Made by a program: the position numbers and the translations under genes. The notes below the pieces were generated by a model. That model ran no database searches, was not told the origin of the DNA, and saw only the letters and a list, made by a program, of their open reading frames with translations. From the NCBI RefSeq assembly GCF_024213195.1, contig NZ_JANAVF010000002.1, forward strand, positions 372,001-436,000: a stretch of DNA of 64,000 nucleotides, written 5' to 3'. The stretch's first letter is position 1; each line of letters begins with the position of its first letter. This document shows positions 43,989 through 52,178 of the stretch, piece after piece. This stretch comes from Streptomyces sp. TBY4. GTDB lineage: Bacteria > Actinomycetota > Actinomycetes > Streptomycetales > Streptomycetaceae.

Positions 43989-44525
43989 ATGAGCGAGACT
44001 GCGATCACCTACACCGTCTACGTCCAGGCCGACCCCGAGCGGGTGTGGCAGGCCCTGACCGAGCCCGCGTTCACCCGCCGCTACTGGGGGCTCGACTTCG
44101 AGACCGACTGGCGCGTGGGCTCGACGATGGACTGGGTGGAGCGCGGGGCGCGGACCAGCGATCCGGAGCAGGTGGTGCTGGAATGCGTACCGAACCGGCT
44201 GCTCTCCTACACCTGGCACACCTTCACACCGCAGTGGGCCGCCTCGGCGGGCATCGGCGAGGAGCTGCGCGCCGAGCTGGCCCGCGAGCGGCGCACGAAG
44301 GTGACGTACGAGATCGAGCCGGTCGGTGACACGCTCGCCCGGCTGACCATCCTCCACGAGGGCTTCGAACCGGGCGGCACCCTCATCGGCATGTGCGGGC
44401 GGGCCTGGCCGATGCTCGCGTCCAGTCTCAAGACCCTGCTGGAGACAGGCGCCCCGCTCCCGGAGGAGGGGCACGCGAACGAACAGGGTTCCGGCGGCTA
44501 CGAGGCCCACGACCGGCGGGCCTGA
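43989..44525 (+). CDS. SRPBCC/AHSA1-family protein
   Basis: 178 aa. ITYTVYVQADPERVWQALTEPAFTRRYWGLDFETDWRVGSTMDWV, then LLSYTWHTF and TKVTYEIEPVGDTLARLTILHEGFEPGG are the typical strands and helices of the AHSA1/START hydrophobic-pocket fold. Such proteins bind lipophilic ligands or act as toxin/stress-related co-factors; an adjacent ArsR regulator, often seen with them, is absent here. No membrane segment. Confidence 0.87.
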   Translation: MSETAITYTVYVQADPERVWQALTEPAFTRRYWGLDFETDWRVGSTMDWVERGARTSDPEQVVLECVPNRLLSYTWHTFTPQWAASAGIGEELRAELARERRTKVTYEIEPVGDTLARLTILHEGFEPGGTLIGMCGRAWPMLASSLKTLLETGAPLPEEGHANEQGSGGYEAHDRRA

Positions 44526-44573
44526 AGCGGCCGCCGGGGCCCGCCGGGTCCCGCCGGGCCCGACCGGGTCCGG

Positions 44574-45563
44574 TCAGGTACGGGAGGGGACGATGCAGCG
44601 CAGCGGGCCGGCGGGGATGTCGGTGGTCTCGTCGTACGGGTCGACCACTGGCCACGGCCGGTCGGCGGCCTTCGCCTCCTTCGAGAAGTAGGGGTGGACG
44701 AAGCCGTCGACCGTGCCGCAGTCGTGGTTGCCGAGCTGCCGGCGGTAGTCGGCCGGGACCAGCTTCCCGGCCGTCACCCCGGAGGACCCGGCCGGAGCGT
44801 AGAGCAGGACCAGCTGTCTGCGGACGACGACCCGTGCCACCTCCTCCGTGTCGGGCGCCGGCCCCGGCTCGGAGGCCGGCGCCGCGCGCTGCAGGGCGTA
44901 GACGAAGGTGTAGTCGGCGTTGATCCGCAGCTGTCCGGGGACCCCGCCGGGTTCGAAGGACATCGCGCCGCGCACCCGGACGCCCTCCTCGGCCACGGTG
45001 AGCTCGGCGGGGTTGAAGCGCGTGAACATCTCGGTGGGGTCGCCGTCCGGGAGGCCGGGGGCGCGCAGGTGCTCCGCCAGCCGGTCCCGTGCGGGCTGCT
45101 GCGGATCGAGCAGCTCCAGGGCCCGGGCGGGATGTCCGCCCCGGAGCACCTCCGGATCCAGATTGGCCGCGACCACGAATTCCCGTGCCCGGCTCAGCCC
45201 CTCCGCGACCTGCTGCCGGGACAGGGAGCCGACCGCCGCGGGAGCGGGCAGCGGGAGCTCCTGCGCGCCGGTCGCCCAGCCGCGGGCCGGCGAGCCGCGC
45301 AGCGGCAGGTTGGTCGTCGCCGGCCAGGCGTCGGGCCACAGCTGCTCCTCGAGCGCGGCGGCGGCGAACGGCTCGTCAGCGGGCCGCGCCCCGGTGTTGG
45401 TCACCAGCCAGGTGGCGAGGCCGGCCAGCGCGAGGGCGGCGGCGGCTCCGACGGACGCGCGCCGCCTGCGCCGCCTGCGCCGGTCCGCGCGGAAGGCCTC
45501 CTCGCGGTCCGGGTTCCGCGCTTCTGTCCGCAGCCGCGCGATGTAGTCCACCGGATCCGACAT
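44574..45563 (-). CDS. Single-pass membrane protein with extracellular domain, hypothetical
   Basis: 329 aa from ATG 45563. Residues 1-37 are cytoplasmic and end in a run of arginines ([13 protein letters not shown]). A membrane segment follows (VGAAAALALAGLATWLV, about 39-56). The extracellular part has two modules (ANLDPEVLRGGHPARALELLDPQQPARDRLAEHLRAPG... and LRINADYTFVYALQRA...CGTVDGFVHPYFSKEAK). Not recognised. Streptomyces has similar short-cytoplasmic-tail proteins beside ECF sigma factors, but no sigma gene is next to it here. Confidence 0.7.
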   Translation of the reverse strand: MSDPVDYIARLRTEARNPDREEAFRADRRRRRRRRASVGAAAALALAGLATWLVTNTGARPADEPFAAAALEEQLWPDAWPATTNLPLRGSPARGWATGAQELPLPAPAAVGSLSRQQVAEGLSRAREFVVAANLDPEVLRGGHPARALELLDPQQPARDRLAEHLRAPGLPDGDPTEMFTRFNPAELTVAEEGVRVRGAMSFEPGGVPGQLRINADYTFVYALQRAAPASEPGPAPDTEEVARVVVRRQLVLLYAPAGSSGVTAGKLVPADYRRQLGNHDCGTVDGFVHPYFSKEAKAADRPWPVVDPYDETTDIPAGPLRCIVPSRT

Positions 45564-45779
45564 GCTCGGCCCCCGCCCTCGTCCGTCGTTCCGGCCATCC
45601 CACAGGCGGTCGCGCAGGTGGCACAAGACATCCCATGATCACGTAATGTTCCTGTGACCTGCCTGGACGAGGGGCCCCGAGGTGTGCATGGCCGTGCGGC
45701 CGGGTCCCTGGCGACGGCGCCGCGTCCTTGATGCCACCCTGACAACCTCTCGTTCACCGGTGTCGTGTGGAATGGCCGC

Positions 45780-46316
45780 ATGGGGAGAAGCGAGTACCTG
45801 ATACGCCAAGGCGGCCCGGAGCGCCGCACCGAGGGGGCCTCGGGCCCGGTCGCGGTGGACGCGCCGTCCGAGCACTGGCGCTACGCCCGGCACCTGGAGT
45901 CCCTGGCGGCCGTCTCCGGTCAGCCCGCGGAAGCCGAGGCCGTGGCCGCCGTCCTGCGCGACCCCGACCTGGTGATGGCCGAGAGCGCGGTGGTGACGCA
46001 CCTCGACCGGCGGGCGGCCGGGCTGCTGGCCGACGAAGCCTTCCCGGCCTGGGCGCAGGCCGTGGGAGCCGCCCTCGGCGGCCGCACCTTTGCGGCCCGC
46101 CGGCTGCGCGAGTGGACCCTGCTGAAGGCCGTCACGCGGGGCGAGCCCTGGTCCGCGGCGGAGCTCCTCGCCGCCTCCGACTGGTGTCAGCGCACGGCGG
46201 CCCAGTCCCTGCACGCGGACGAGGCCCTGCGGCTGCTCGCGGAGGGCGCCCGGACCCGGCGGGTCCGCAACGCGGCGGCGCAGCGACTGCTGCGCCGGGC
46301 CGCGGTGGGCTCGTGA
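45780..46316 (+). CDS. Helical (HEAT-like) hypothetical protein
   Basis: 178 aa from ATG 45780. An all-helical sequence with repeats of about 30 residues (PAEAEAVAAVLRDPDLVMAESAVVTHLDRRAAGLL...PWSAAELLAASDWCQRTAAQSLHADEALRLLAEGARTRRVRNAAAQRLLRRA), like HEAT/armadillo-type or DUF helical proteins. No signal or catalytic motif. The terminator hairpin at 46339-46373 lies between it and the convergent helicase gene. Confidence 0.65.
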   Translation: MGRSEYLIRQGGPERRTEGASGPVAVDAPSEHWRYARHLESLAAVSGQPAEAEAVAAVLRDPDLVMAESAVVTHLDRRAAGLLADEAFPAWAQAVGAALGGRTFAARRLREWTLLKAVTRGEPWSAAELLAASDWCQRTAAQSLHADEALRLLAEGARTRRVRNAAAQRLLRRAAVGS

Positions 46317-46338
46317 CCTGACCTGACCTGGACGTACG

Positions 46339-46373
46339 GGAGGGCCGGAACCGCACTGCGGTCCCGGCCCTCC
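46339..46373. terminator. Bidirectional terminator between convergent genes
   Basis: 16-bp arms (46339-46354 and 46358-46373) with one mismatch and a 3-nt loop: GGAGGGCCGGAACCGC against GCGGTCCCGGCCCTCC. It lies between the stop codons at 46316 (plus) and 46401 (minus). A short TGACC tandem triplication follows the left gene's stop. Confidence 0.75.
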
Positions 46374-46400
46374 TGTCGTCCTGCTCCGCCCTGCCGCGCG

Positions 46401-47903
46401 CTACTTCGTGCCGCGCCGTACCCGCGCCGCCGCGCGGGCCTCGGCGGCCTGCCGGGCTTCGATGGTCTTGCGGGACTCCTTGCCCCTGCCGGGCCGCCCC
46501 GGCCGGGTGCCGATCCCGCGGAAGCCGAGCTCCGAGCCCGAGGGCCGGCCCTTGGCGTCGGTGGCCGCGGCTCCGGCCAGCGGTACGCCGGAGGGGGCCT
46601 TCGCCCCGGTGATGCGGCTCAGCGCGGCCTCGCCGGAGCGGACCTGGGTGATGGTCGGCCGGATCTTGGCGTCGGCCATCAGCCGGACGATGTCGCGCCG
46701 CTGGTTCGGGGTGACCAGGGTGACGACCTTGCCGGACTCGCCGGCGCGCGCCGTGCGCCCGCCCCGGTGCAGGTAGTCCTTGCTGTCGGCCGGCGGGTCC
46801 ACGTTGACCACGAGGTCGAGGTCCTCGATGTGGATGCCGCGGGCGGCGACGTTGGTCGCGACCAGGACGTTCAGCAGGCCGTCCTTGAACTGGCCCAGGG
46901 TCCGGGTGCGCTGCGGCTGCGACTTGCCGCTGTGCAGCCCCTCCGCCCGTACGCCCATGGCGCGCAGGTGCTTCACGAACTGGTCGACCCCGTGCTTGGT
47001 GTCCAGGAACATCAGCACCCGGCCCTCGCGCGCCGCGATCTCGGTCGCGGCCGAGACCTTGTCGGCGGCGTGGATGTGCAGCACGTGGTGGTCCATCGTG
47101 GACACCGAGGCGGACTGGGGGTCCACGGAGTGCCCGACGGGGTCCTTCAGGTACCGCTGGACGAGCTGGTCCACGTTGCGGTCCAGCGTGGCCGAGAACA
47201 GCATCCGCTGGCCGGCGTGGTGGCACTGGTCGAGGATCTCGGTGACCTGCGGCATGAAGCCCATGTCGCACATCTGGTCGGCCTCGTCGAGGACCACGAT
47301 CTTCACGCGCTCCAGGTGCACGTCGCGCCGCCCGATGAGGTCGCTGAGCCGCCCGGGGGTGGCCACCACGATCTCGGCGCCGGTGCGCAGCGCCCCGGTC
47401 TGCTTGCCGATCGACAGTCCGCCGACGACGGTGGCCATGCGCAGCTTGAGGGCCTGCGCGTACGGGGCCAGGGCCTCGGTCACCTGCTGGGCCAGCTCGC
47501 GGGTCGGTACGAGGACCAGCGCGAGCGGCCGCTTCGGATCGGCCTGCTGTCCCGCCGTCCGGGCGAGCAGGGCCAGGCCGAAGGCGAGCGTCTTGCCCGA
47601 GCCGGTGCGCCCGCGGCCGAGGATGTCCCGGCCCGCCAGCGAGTTGGGGAGGGTCGCCGCCTGGATGGGGAACGGTTTCGCCACCCCCTGGTCGGCCATG
47701 GTCTTCACCAGCTCAGGGGGCAGGCCGAGCTCCGAGAAGGACTCCACCGGCGGCAGGGCCGGCGTGGTCGTCCGGGGCATCGAGTACTCGCCCTGGGGGC
47801 CGAGGGTCCGCGGGGTCTTCCCGCCGCCCTTCGTACCGCCCTTCGGGCTCGCCTTGGCTCCGGCCTTGATGCCGAAGCGCCCATGAGCTGACGGGTTCTT
47901 CAT
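46401..47903 (-). CDS. DEAD-box ATP-dependent RNA helicase
   Basis: 500 aa; ATG 47903 follows GGAAGG. Helicase motifs: Q motif PFPIQAATLP, motif I GRTGSGKT, Ia PTRELAQQ, II DEAD, III SAT, IV FLDTK, V ATNVAARGIHI, VI HRGGRTARAG. The basic N-terminal (KASPKGGTKGGGKTP) and C-terminal tails (RPGRPGRGKESRKTIEARQAAEARAAARVRRG) are typical of Streptomyces RhlE/DeaD-like enzymes that remodel RNA during cold or ribosome assembly. A promoter-like TAAAAT lies about 65 bases upstream. Confidence 0.95.
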   Translation of the reverse strand: MKNPSAHGRFGIKAGAKASPKGGTKGGGKTPRTLGPQGEYSMPRTTTPALPPVESFSELGLPPELVKTMADQGVAKPFPIQAATLPNSLAGRDILGRGRTGSGKTLAFGLALLARTAGQQADPKRPLALVLVPTRELAQQVTEALAPYAQALKLRMATVVGGLSIGKQTGALRTGAEIVVATPGRLSDLIGRRDVHLERVKIVVLDEADQMCDMGFMPQVTEILDQCHHAGQRMLFSATLDRNVDQLVQRYLKDPVGHSVDPQSASVSTMDHHVLHIHAADKVSAATEIAAREGRVLMFLDTKHGVDQFVKHLRAMGVRAEGLHSGKSQPQRTRTLGQFKDGLLNVLVATNVAARGIHIEDLDLVVNVDPPADSKDYLHRGGRTARAGESGKVVTLVTPNQRRDIVRLMADAKIRPTITQVRSGEAALSRITGAKAPSGVPLAGAAATDAKGRPSGSELGFRGIGTRPGRPGRGKESRKTIEARQAAEARAAARVRRGTK

Positions 47904-47967
47904 GCAGAACCTTCCGTGAGACGTACGAGATGTTCGAAAGCGCGGCGTGAACGTCGCGAAAAGGCAA

Positions 47968-47973
47968 ATTTTA
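47968..47973 (-). promoter_or_regulatory. Possible -10 box of the DEAD-box helicase gene
   Basis: TAAAAT on the minus strand (47973-47968), in a short AT-rich patch inside the 79-base gap between the MarR and helicase genes. No clear -35 is visible because the upstream bases are the end of the MarR coding region. Confidence 0.35.
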
Positions 47974-47982
47974 CCATCGGGG

Positions 47983-48477
47983 CTATGGGGCCACCGGCCC
48001 GAGCTCCGCGGCCCGCACCCGGTCCAGATGGGCGGTGACCTCGGCGGTCGCCCTCCCGAACCAGTCGGCGATGACGGCGATCTCGTCCGGGGAGTACTCG
48101 GCGAACACCGCGCCGAGCCGTGCGTAGAAGGGCTCGTAGACGGCGAAGACCCTGGCGGCGGCGGCCGGGTCGGCGACCACCCGGACCCGGCGCCGGTCGG
48201 CGGGGTCGGGCTGCCGGCTCGCGTAGCCGGCGCGCTCCAGGCGGTTGAGGACCCCGGTCACGGCCCCGGTGGTGAGGTTCGTGAGCTCGGCGAGGTCGCC
48301 CGCGGCGAGGGGAGTGTCCCCGGCGCCCAGGATGTGGCCCAGGCAGGTCAGGTCCGTGACGTTCAGCCCCAGGAGCTGTGCCACCTCCTGCTGGCCGAGG
48401 ATGCCGAGAGCGACGTACCGGTCCATGCGCGCGAGCGCCTCCTGGACCGTGGCCGCGGGGCGGGGCTTGCCCTGCAC
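47983..48477 (-). CDS. MarR-family transcriptional regulator
   Basis: 164 aa if started at GTG 48477, which has AAGGAG 7 bases upstream. The ATG at 48495 (MLRSIR) would place that site inside the gene. Winged helix: ILGQQEVAQLLGLNVTDLTCLGHILGAGDTPLAAGDLAELTNLTTGAVTGVLNRLERAGYASRQPDPADRRRVRVV, with flanking dimerisation helices. A palindrome at 48496-48508 lies in the gap to the divergent HGxxPAAW gene. Probably autoregulated. Confidence 0.88.
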   Translation of the reverse strand: MQGKPRPAATVQEALARMDRYVALGILGQQEVAQLLGLNVTDLTCLGHILGAGDTPLAAGDLAELTNLTTGAVTGVLNRLERAGYASRQPDPADRRRVRVVADPAAAARVFAVYEPFYARLGAVFAEYSPDEIAVIADWFGRATAEVTAHLDRVRAAELGPVAP

Positions 48478-48495
48478 GCGGATACTCCTTAGCAT

Positions 48496-48508
48496 CTAAG
48501 TTACTTAG
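48496..48508. promoter_or_regulatory. MarR-type palindrome
   Basis: CTAAGT-T-ACTTAG, a perfect 13-bp palindrome in the divergent region between the MarR gene (start 48477) and the membrane-protein gene (start 48584). It is AT-rich against a GC-rich background and placed where MarR proteins usually bind. Confidence 0.6.
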
Positions 48509-48583
48509 CTCGTGAGATAAATGGCTTCCTCTGCAAGAGAAAGCCATTCGAGCCTACTGAACCGACGAAGCAGGGGGAGAACG

Positions 48584-48952
48584 ATGAGCGCTCACGGCCA
48601 CGTGGACCTCGGCCACACTGTGGCGGGTTGGACCGGAACCGCGATCGCCCTGGTGGGCAGTACGGCGGCGGGTGCGGCCCTGTGCCTCTCCTGGACCCCG
48701 GGTATCTGGATCGGCCTCGCGGTCGTGGCCGCGTCGGGGATCGTGACCTGGCTGCTGCACCTCGCCGGATGGGGCAAGCCGAGCGGTCCCCGCCCGGAGA
48801 GCCAGTGGGACTGGCGGGTCCGTGACACGGCCGCGCGCACCGGCCACGCCGACTGCCTCGGATGCCGGGTCAGCGGGCCCCGGCGAGCGCCCGCAGCAGC
48901 CCCTGCTCCTCGATCCGCCGCGTCGTTGCCCGCTCCGGATAGCAGCGCATGA
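48584..48952 (+). CDS. HGxxPAAW-family small membrane protein
   Basis: 122 aa; ATG 48584 follows GGGGGAGA. The N-terminus [37 protein letters not shown] fits the HGxxPAAW family with the variant GHTVAGWTG, followed by a second membrane segment ([24 protein letters not shown]). The cytoplasmic tail contains DCLGCR and an Ala/Pro-rich end. The last 83 bases overlap the EFE-like gene on the opposite strand. Function of the family is unknown. Divergent from a MarR gene that may control it. Confidence 0.75.
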   Translation: MSAHGHVDLGHTVAGWTGTAIALVGSTAAGAALCLSWTPGIWIGLAVVAASGIVTWLLHLAGWGKPSGPRPESQWDWRVRDTAARTGHADCLGCRVSGPRRAPAAAPAPRSAASLPAPDSSA

Positions 48953-49919
48953 ACATCCGGGTGAAGTGCTCCCCGTAATGGATCACCGCGCCGCCCTCCC
49001 CGGTGGTTTCCCCGGCACCTTCCCCGGTGCCCGGGAGCGGGCGGATCCGGGCGCCGAAGCGCGGCTCGTGGAAGTAGGCGAGGGCGTACCGCTCCCGGTC
49101 CGCCAGCTGCACCCGGTGCGGAGTGGAGAGCAGCGCGCCGCCGGTCATGAACTGGAGGATGTCCCCGGGGAACACCGTCAGCACCCGCGGCACGGGCCGT
49201 ACCGGGGTCCAGCCGGGCCGGTCCTCGGCGAAGCCCGCCGTGCTCTCGCCCGGCAGCCAGTTGCGCGGGCGGCGCTCGCCCGCCACCGGAGGCCGTACGA
49301 AGAGCCCGCCCACCTGGTCCTGGGCGGCGATCACGAGCAGCCCGTAGTCGGTGTGGGCTCCGATCCCGCGCTCCGTCGTCCGCCCCGCGGCGGGGAACCG
49401 CAGCACCCGCATGTGGTGCCAGCCGCCGCGGGTCGGGCCCGCGAGCCGGTCGATGCCGGCCGGTCCGAGGCCGAGCCCGAGGGCCACGAGCCGCAGCAGC
49501 CGCTCGCCGAGCCCGCCGACACCCGCCAAGTAGGCCTCCATGGCCGCCCGGTAGCCGGGGGAGGGCCAGGGGACCGGGCCGTGGCAGGGCAGGCCGCCGG
49601 CCGCCGCCGCAGGGACGTCCGGGGTGATGGTGAAGATCTCCGAGGCGTCCGGCCTGCCGGCCGTCACCTCCTCGCCCGAGGCGATGTACCCGCTGTACGA
49701 GGTGTCGTTGACGCACGCCGCCTTCTCCGCCGCGGGCCGGGCGAAGAACCGCCGGCTCGCCGCCAGCGCGGACCGCGTGCGGGCCTCCTGCCGCCCGTCG
49801 GCGGTCACTTGGAAGATCCCGTCGCGCTGCCAGGCGCGGACCATCGCCCCGCCGAGCATGATGTCCGCCGTCGTTCCCGTGATCCGAGCCGGCACCCGGA
49901 ACGTCGCGAGCTCGCCCAT
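48870..49919 (-). CDS. efe: Ethylene-forming-enzyme (EFE) homologue, 2-oxoglutarate/Fe(II) dioxygenase
   Basis: 349 aa; ATG 49919 follows GGGAGGGG. Family members convert 2-oxoglutarate to ethylene and CO2, and also hydroxylate L-arginine. As I recall the P. savastanoi PK2 enzyme, the two align without gaps over the first ~290 residues. Iron ligands: H189, D191, H268. 2-Oxoglutarate: R277. Arginine pocket: E84, V85, R171, Y192 and R325 (equal to R316 after a 9-residue insertion). F250, F283 and L206 are also kept. Diagnostic blocks include [47 protein letters not shown] and [16 protein letters not shown]. It is closer to EFE than to general isopenicillin-N-synthase-like oxygenases. No pathway neighbours. 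Confidence 0.88.
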   Translation of the reverse strand: MGELATFRVPARITGTTADIMLGGAMVRAWQRDGIFQVTADGRQEARTRSALAASRRFFARPAAEKAACVNDTSYSGYIASGEEVTAGRPDASEIFTITPDVPAAAAGGLPCHGPVPWPSPGYRAAMEAYLAGVGGLGERLLRLVALGLGLGPAGIDRLAGPTRGGWHHMRVLRFPAAGRTTERGIGAHTDYGLLVIAAQDQVGGLFVRPPVAGERRPRNWLPGESTAGFAEDRPGWTPVRPVPRVLTVFPGDILQFMTGGALLSTPHRVQLADRERYALAYFHEPRFGARIRPLPGTGEGAGETTGEGGAVIHYGEHFTRMFMRCYPERATTRRIEEQGLLRALAGAR

Positions 49920-50095
49920 GTCCGTCCCCTCCCGAAGACTCCCCGGAGTGCCCCCGCCGAAGCCCTTCCAAGGGCCGGTGCGAAGGCCTGCTCCCTCGTT
50001 CCACGGACGGGGCGGAGGAAAGTTCGAATACCCGGAAGCACCCCGGTTGGCCGCGCTTGGCGTGTGCTCGGGCGGATGAATGGGCAGGATCGGGT

Positions 50096-50115
50096 CCGGC
50101 CGCGTGTGCGGCCGG
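50096..50115 (+). promoter_or_regulatory. Hairpin in the cspA 5' leader
   Basis: CCGGCCGC (50096-50103) and GCGGCCGG (50108-50115) with a GTGT loop, ending 26 bases before the cold-shock start codon. It may be a transcript-stability or cold-response element; there is no T-run to suggest termination. The rest of the 222-base gap to the efe gene shows no clear promoter. Confidence 0.4.
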
Positions 50116-50141
50116 TGGAACGTTGTGAAGGATCAGTACAG

Positions 50142-50345
50142 ATGGCAACAGGCATCGTGAAGTGGTTCAACTCGGAGAAGGGATTCGGGTTCATCCAGCA
50201 GGACGACGGCGGTCCCGACGTGTTCGTGCACTTCTCCGCGATCCAGACCAGCGGCTTCAAGGCGCTGGACGAGGGGCAGAAGGTCGAGTACGACGTCACG
50301 CAGGGGCCCAAGGGCCCCCAGGCGGAGCGGGTGGTCACTCTCTAG
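50142..50345 (+). CDS. cspA: Cold-shock protein (CspA family)
   Basis: 67 aa OB-fold protein: [34 protein letters not shown] with RNP1 (KGFGFI) and RNP2 (DVFVHF) intact, ending AERVVTL. It binds single-stranded nucleic acid and acts as an RNA chaperone. Ribosome site GAAGGAT upstream. Monocistronic: a strong terminator follows at 50373-50405 and a hairpin precedes it. Confidence 0.96.
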   Translation: MATGIVKWFNSEKGFGFIQQDDGGPDVFVHFSAIQTSGFKALDEGQKVEYDVTQGPKGPQAERVVTL

Positions 50346-50372
50346 CGCCGCTTCACGAGCCAGGCCCGTGAA

Positions 50373-50405
50373 GGGAGCCCCGCCGGAACTTCCGGCGGGG
50401 CTCCC
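50373..50405 (+). terminator. Strong intrinsic terminator after cspA
   Basis: Perfect 15-bp stem GGGAGCCCCGCCGGA (50373-50387) and its complement (50391-50405) with a 3-nt loop, 28 bases after the cspA stop. Confidence 0.85.
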
Positions 50406-50438
50406 GCACGTCCGGGGCGGGCGGGTAGCGTGGGCCGG

Positions 50439-50978
50439 ATGATGACCGGCACGCCGGACACCCGGCTGATCGTGCTGCGCGGCAACTCCGCCGCGGGCAA
50501 GTCCTCCGTGGCGGAGGGCATCCGAGAGCGGCACGGCCGGGGCGTCGCGCTCGTGGGCCAGGACAACCTGCGCCGGGTCGTCCTGCGCGAGCGGGACGTT
50601 CCGGGCGCGGCGAACATCGGGCTCATCGGCAGCGTGGCGCGCTACGCGCTGGACCACGGCTTCCACGTCATCGTCGAGGGCATCCTCTACGCGGACCGCT
50701 ACGGCCCCATGCTCGACGCCCTGCGCCGGGCCCACCGCGGGCCGACGCACTTCTACTACCTCGACGTGCCGTTCGAGGAGACCCTGCGGCGGCACGCGGG
50801 CAAGCCGCAGGCCTCCGAGTTCGGCGAGGCGGAGATGCGCGAGTGGTACCGGCCGCTCGACCTGCTGCCCGGCGACTGGGAGAGCGTCATCGGTGCGGAG
50901 CACTCGCTGGAGGACACGGTCACCCGGGTCATGGCCGAGACCGGACTGCCCGCGGAGAGCGGCCCGGCCGGCCGGTAG
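50439..50978 (+). CDS. P-loop kinase (zeta-toxin/aminoglycoside-kinase-like)
   Basis: 179 aa from ATG 50439; ATG 50442 is adjacent and GTG 50430 is also in frame. Walker A GNSAAGKSS; then ALVGQDNLRRVVLRERDVPG, HFYYLDVPFEETLRRHAGKPQ and EMREWYRPLDLLPG. This matches the family of small bacterial kinases annotated as AAA or zeta-like kinases. No antitoxin gene is adjacent, so a toxin role is not supported. Substrate unknown. Confidence 0.82.
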   Translation: MMTGTPDTRLIVLRGNSAAGKSSVAEGIRERHGRGVALVGQDNLRRVVLRERDVPGAANIGLIGSVARYALDHGFHVIVEGILYADRYGPMLDALRRAHRGPTHFYYLDVPFEETLRRHAGKPQASEFGEAEMREWYRPLDLLPGDWESVIGAEHSLEDTVTRVMAETGLPAESGPAGR

Positions 50979-51009
50979 ACGTCCGTCCGGGTTGTGGGAG
51001 GGGAACCCT

Positions 51010-51525
51010 TTGAACACGGCACGATCCCCGCGCAGCGGGCTGTTCCTGGGCCTGGCCGTCACCATCGGCTGCCTGGCCGGCCTCGCGCTGCTCGCGGCGG
51101 CGTACCAGCTCTTCTACGGGTCGGAGGGCTCGTGCGAGGAGAACCGGGCCGTCGCGCGCATGGCCCAGGTCTCGGCCGCGGCGCCCGCCGCCGCGGCCGG
51201 CGGCACGCCCGTGCCGGAGCAGCCCCGTGTCGAGTGCATGGACGACAGCGGCGAGCCCTGGGTCGTCGCGGACAGCACCTACGCGTACGACACGGACGCC
51301 CGGTCCTTGGCCACCCGCTACTGGGACACCGCGAAGGGGGAGGGGTGGAAGGCGGACCGGGGCCGGGCGGACGCCCTGGACGGGTTCCGGAGCGGATTCG
51401 GCATGTGCTTCCAGAAGGAGGTCGCCGGCGAGCCGGCCACGCTCCGGGTGACGGCCGCCGGGCCGGGGCGGTTCGTCGCGAGCGTGGAATCGGCGCTGGA
51501 CGGATCCTCGATCTCCTGCGACTGA
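51010..51525 (+). CDS. Membrane-anchored hypothetical protein, TTG start
   Basis: 171 aa from TTG 51010, preceded by GGGAGGGGAA. No ATG or GTG start lies near the membrane segment. Short basic tail, one transmembrane helix (SGLFLGLAVTIGCLAGLALLAAAYQLF, about 9-35), then an extracellular region with four or five cysteines (SEGSCEENRAVARMAQ...RVECMDDSG...FGMCFQKEV...SISCD). No family recognised. Confidence 0.65.
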   Translation: MNTARSPRSGLFLGLAVTIGCLAGLALLAAAYQLFYGSEGSCEENRAVARMAQVSAAAPAAAAGGTPVPEQPRVECMDDSGEPWVVADSTYAYDTDARSLATRYWDTAKGEGWKADRGRADALDGFRSGFGMCFQKEVAGEPATLRVTAAGPGRFVASVESALDGSSISCD

Positions 51526-51590
51526 ACGACTGAACGACTGAACGGCTGGACCGCTGAGCGGCTGGACCGCTGACCGTCGAATTCCGGGAG

Positions 51591-52178
51591 TCAGCCCGCC
51601 CTGTGCAGGGCGGCGAGGAGCAGCCAGATCCGGTCCGCCAGTCCGTCAGGGTCGGCCAGGTCGGCGGACAGGTCGCCGTGCAGCCAGTCCGCCAGCACGG
51701 CGGTGAAGGTGGCCGCCACGGCCGAAGCCACCAGCTCGGGGCGCGGGGCGCCCACCGCAGCGCGTTCGGCCCGGCTGCGCTCCCGCAGTTCCCGGTACAG
51801 GCGTTCGCCGAGCGGGCCGCCGCCGCCCGGCAGGAGCAGGGTGCGGTAGAGCGCCGCCCGGTCGGCCGCGCCGCCGAGGAAGCCGGCCAGCGCGGCCGGG
51901 GGACGGGCCGGGGGGAGTGCTGACGGGGTCGTCTGCCAGGCGTGCAGGGCGTCGACCGCCGCATGGACGACATCGGCGCAGGCGTCCACCGCGAGCGCGG
52001 TGAGGTCCTCGTAGTGCAGGTAGAACGTGGCCCGGCCGACGCCCGCCCGGCGGACCACCGCCGAGACGCTGACCTCGCCGAGCGGCCGGTCCGCGCACTC
52101 GGCGAACAGGCTCTCGCGCAGCCGCTCTTTGGTACGGGCGGTCCGGGGATCGGTCCGGGGATCGCTGAGGGAGGTCAT
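51591..52178 (-). CDS. TetR-family transcriptional regulator
   Basis: 195 aa from ATG 52178, overlapping the DUF1304 stop (ATGA). N-terminal helix-turn-helix TKERLRESLFAECADRPLGEVSVSAVVRRAGVGRATFYLHYEDLTALAVDACADVV, followed by a helical ligand domain (LGERLYRELRERSRAERAAVGAPRPELVASAVAATFTAVLADWLHG). The operon order (DUF1304 then tetR) and a palindrome upstream of the operon point to autorepression. Confidence 0.9.
   Translation of the reverse strand: MTSLSDPRTDPRTARTKERLRESLFAECADRPLGEVSVSAVVRRAGVGRATFYLHYEDLTALAVDACADVVHAAVDALHAWQTTPSALPPARPPAALAGFLGGAADRAALYRTLLLPGGGGPLGERLYRELRERSRAERAAVGAPRPELVASAVAATFTAVLADWLHGDLSADLADPDGLADRIWLLLAALHRAG

Noticed and set aside
44526..44573. GC-rich CCGGG repeats after the SRPBCC gene as a terminator
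   Set aside because: Several overlapping imperfect pairings are possible but no single clean stem; too ambiguous to call.
50439..50978. Toxin-antitoxin module based on the zeta-like kinase
   Set aside because: No adjacent small antitoxin gene or overlapping partner; the kinase fold alone is not evidence of a toxin.
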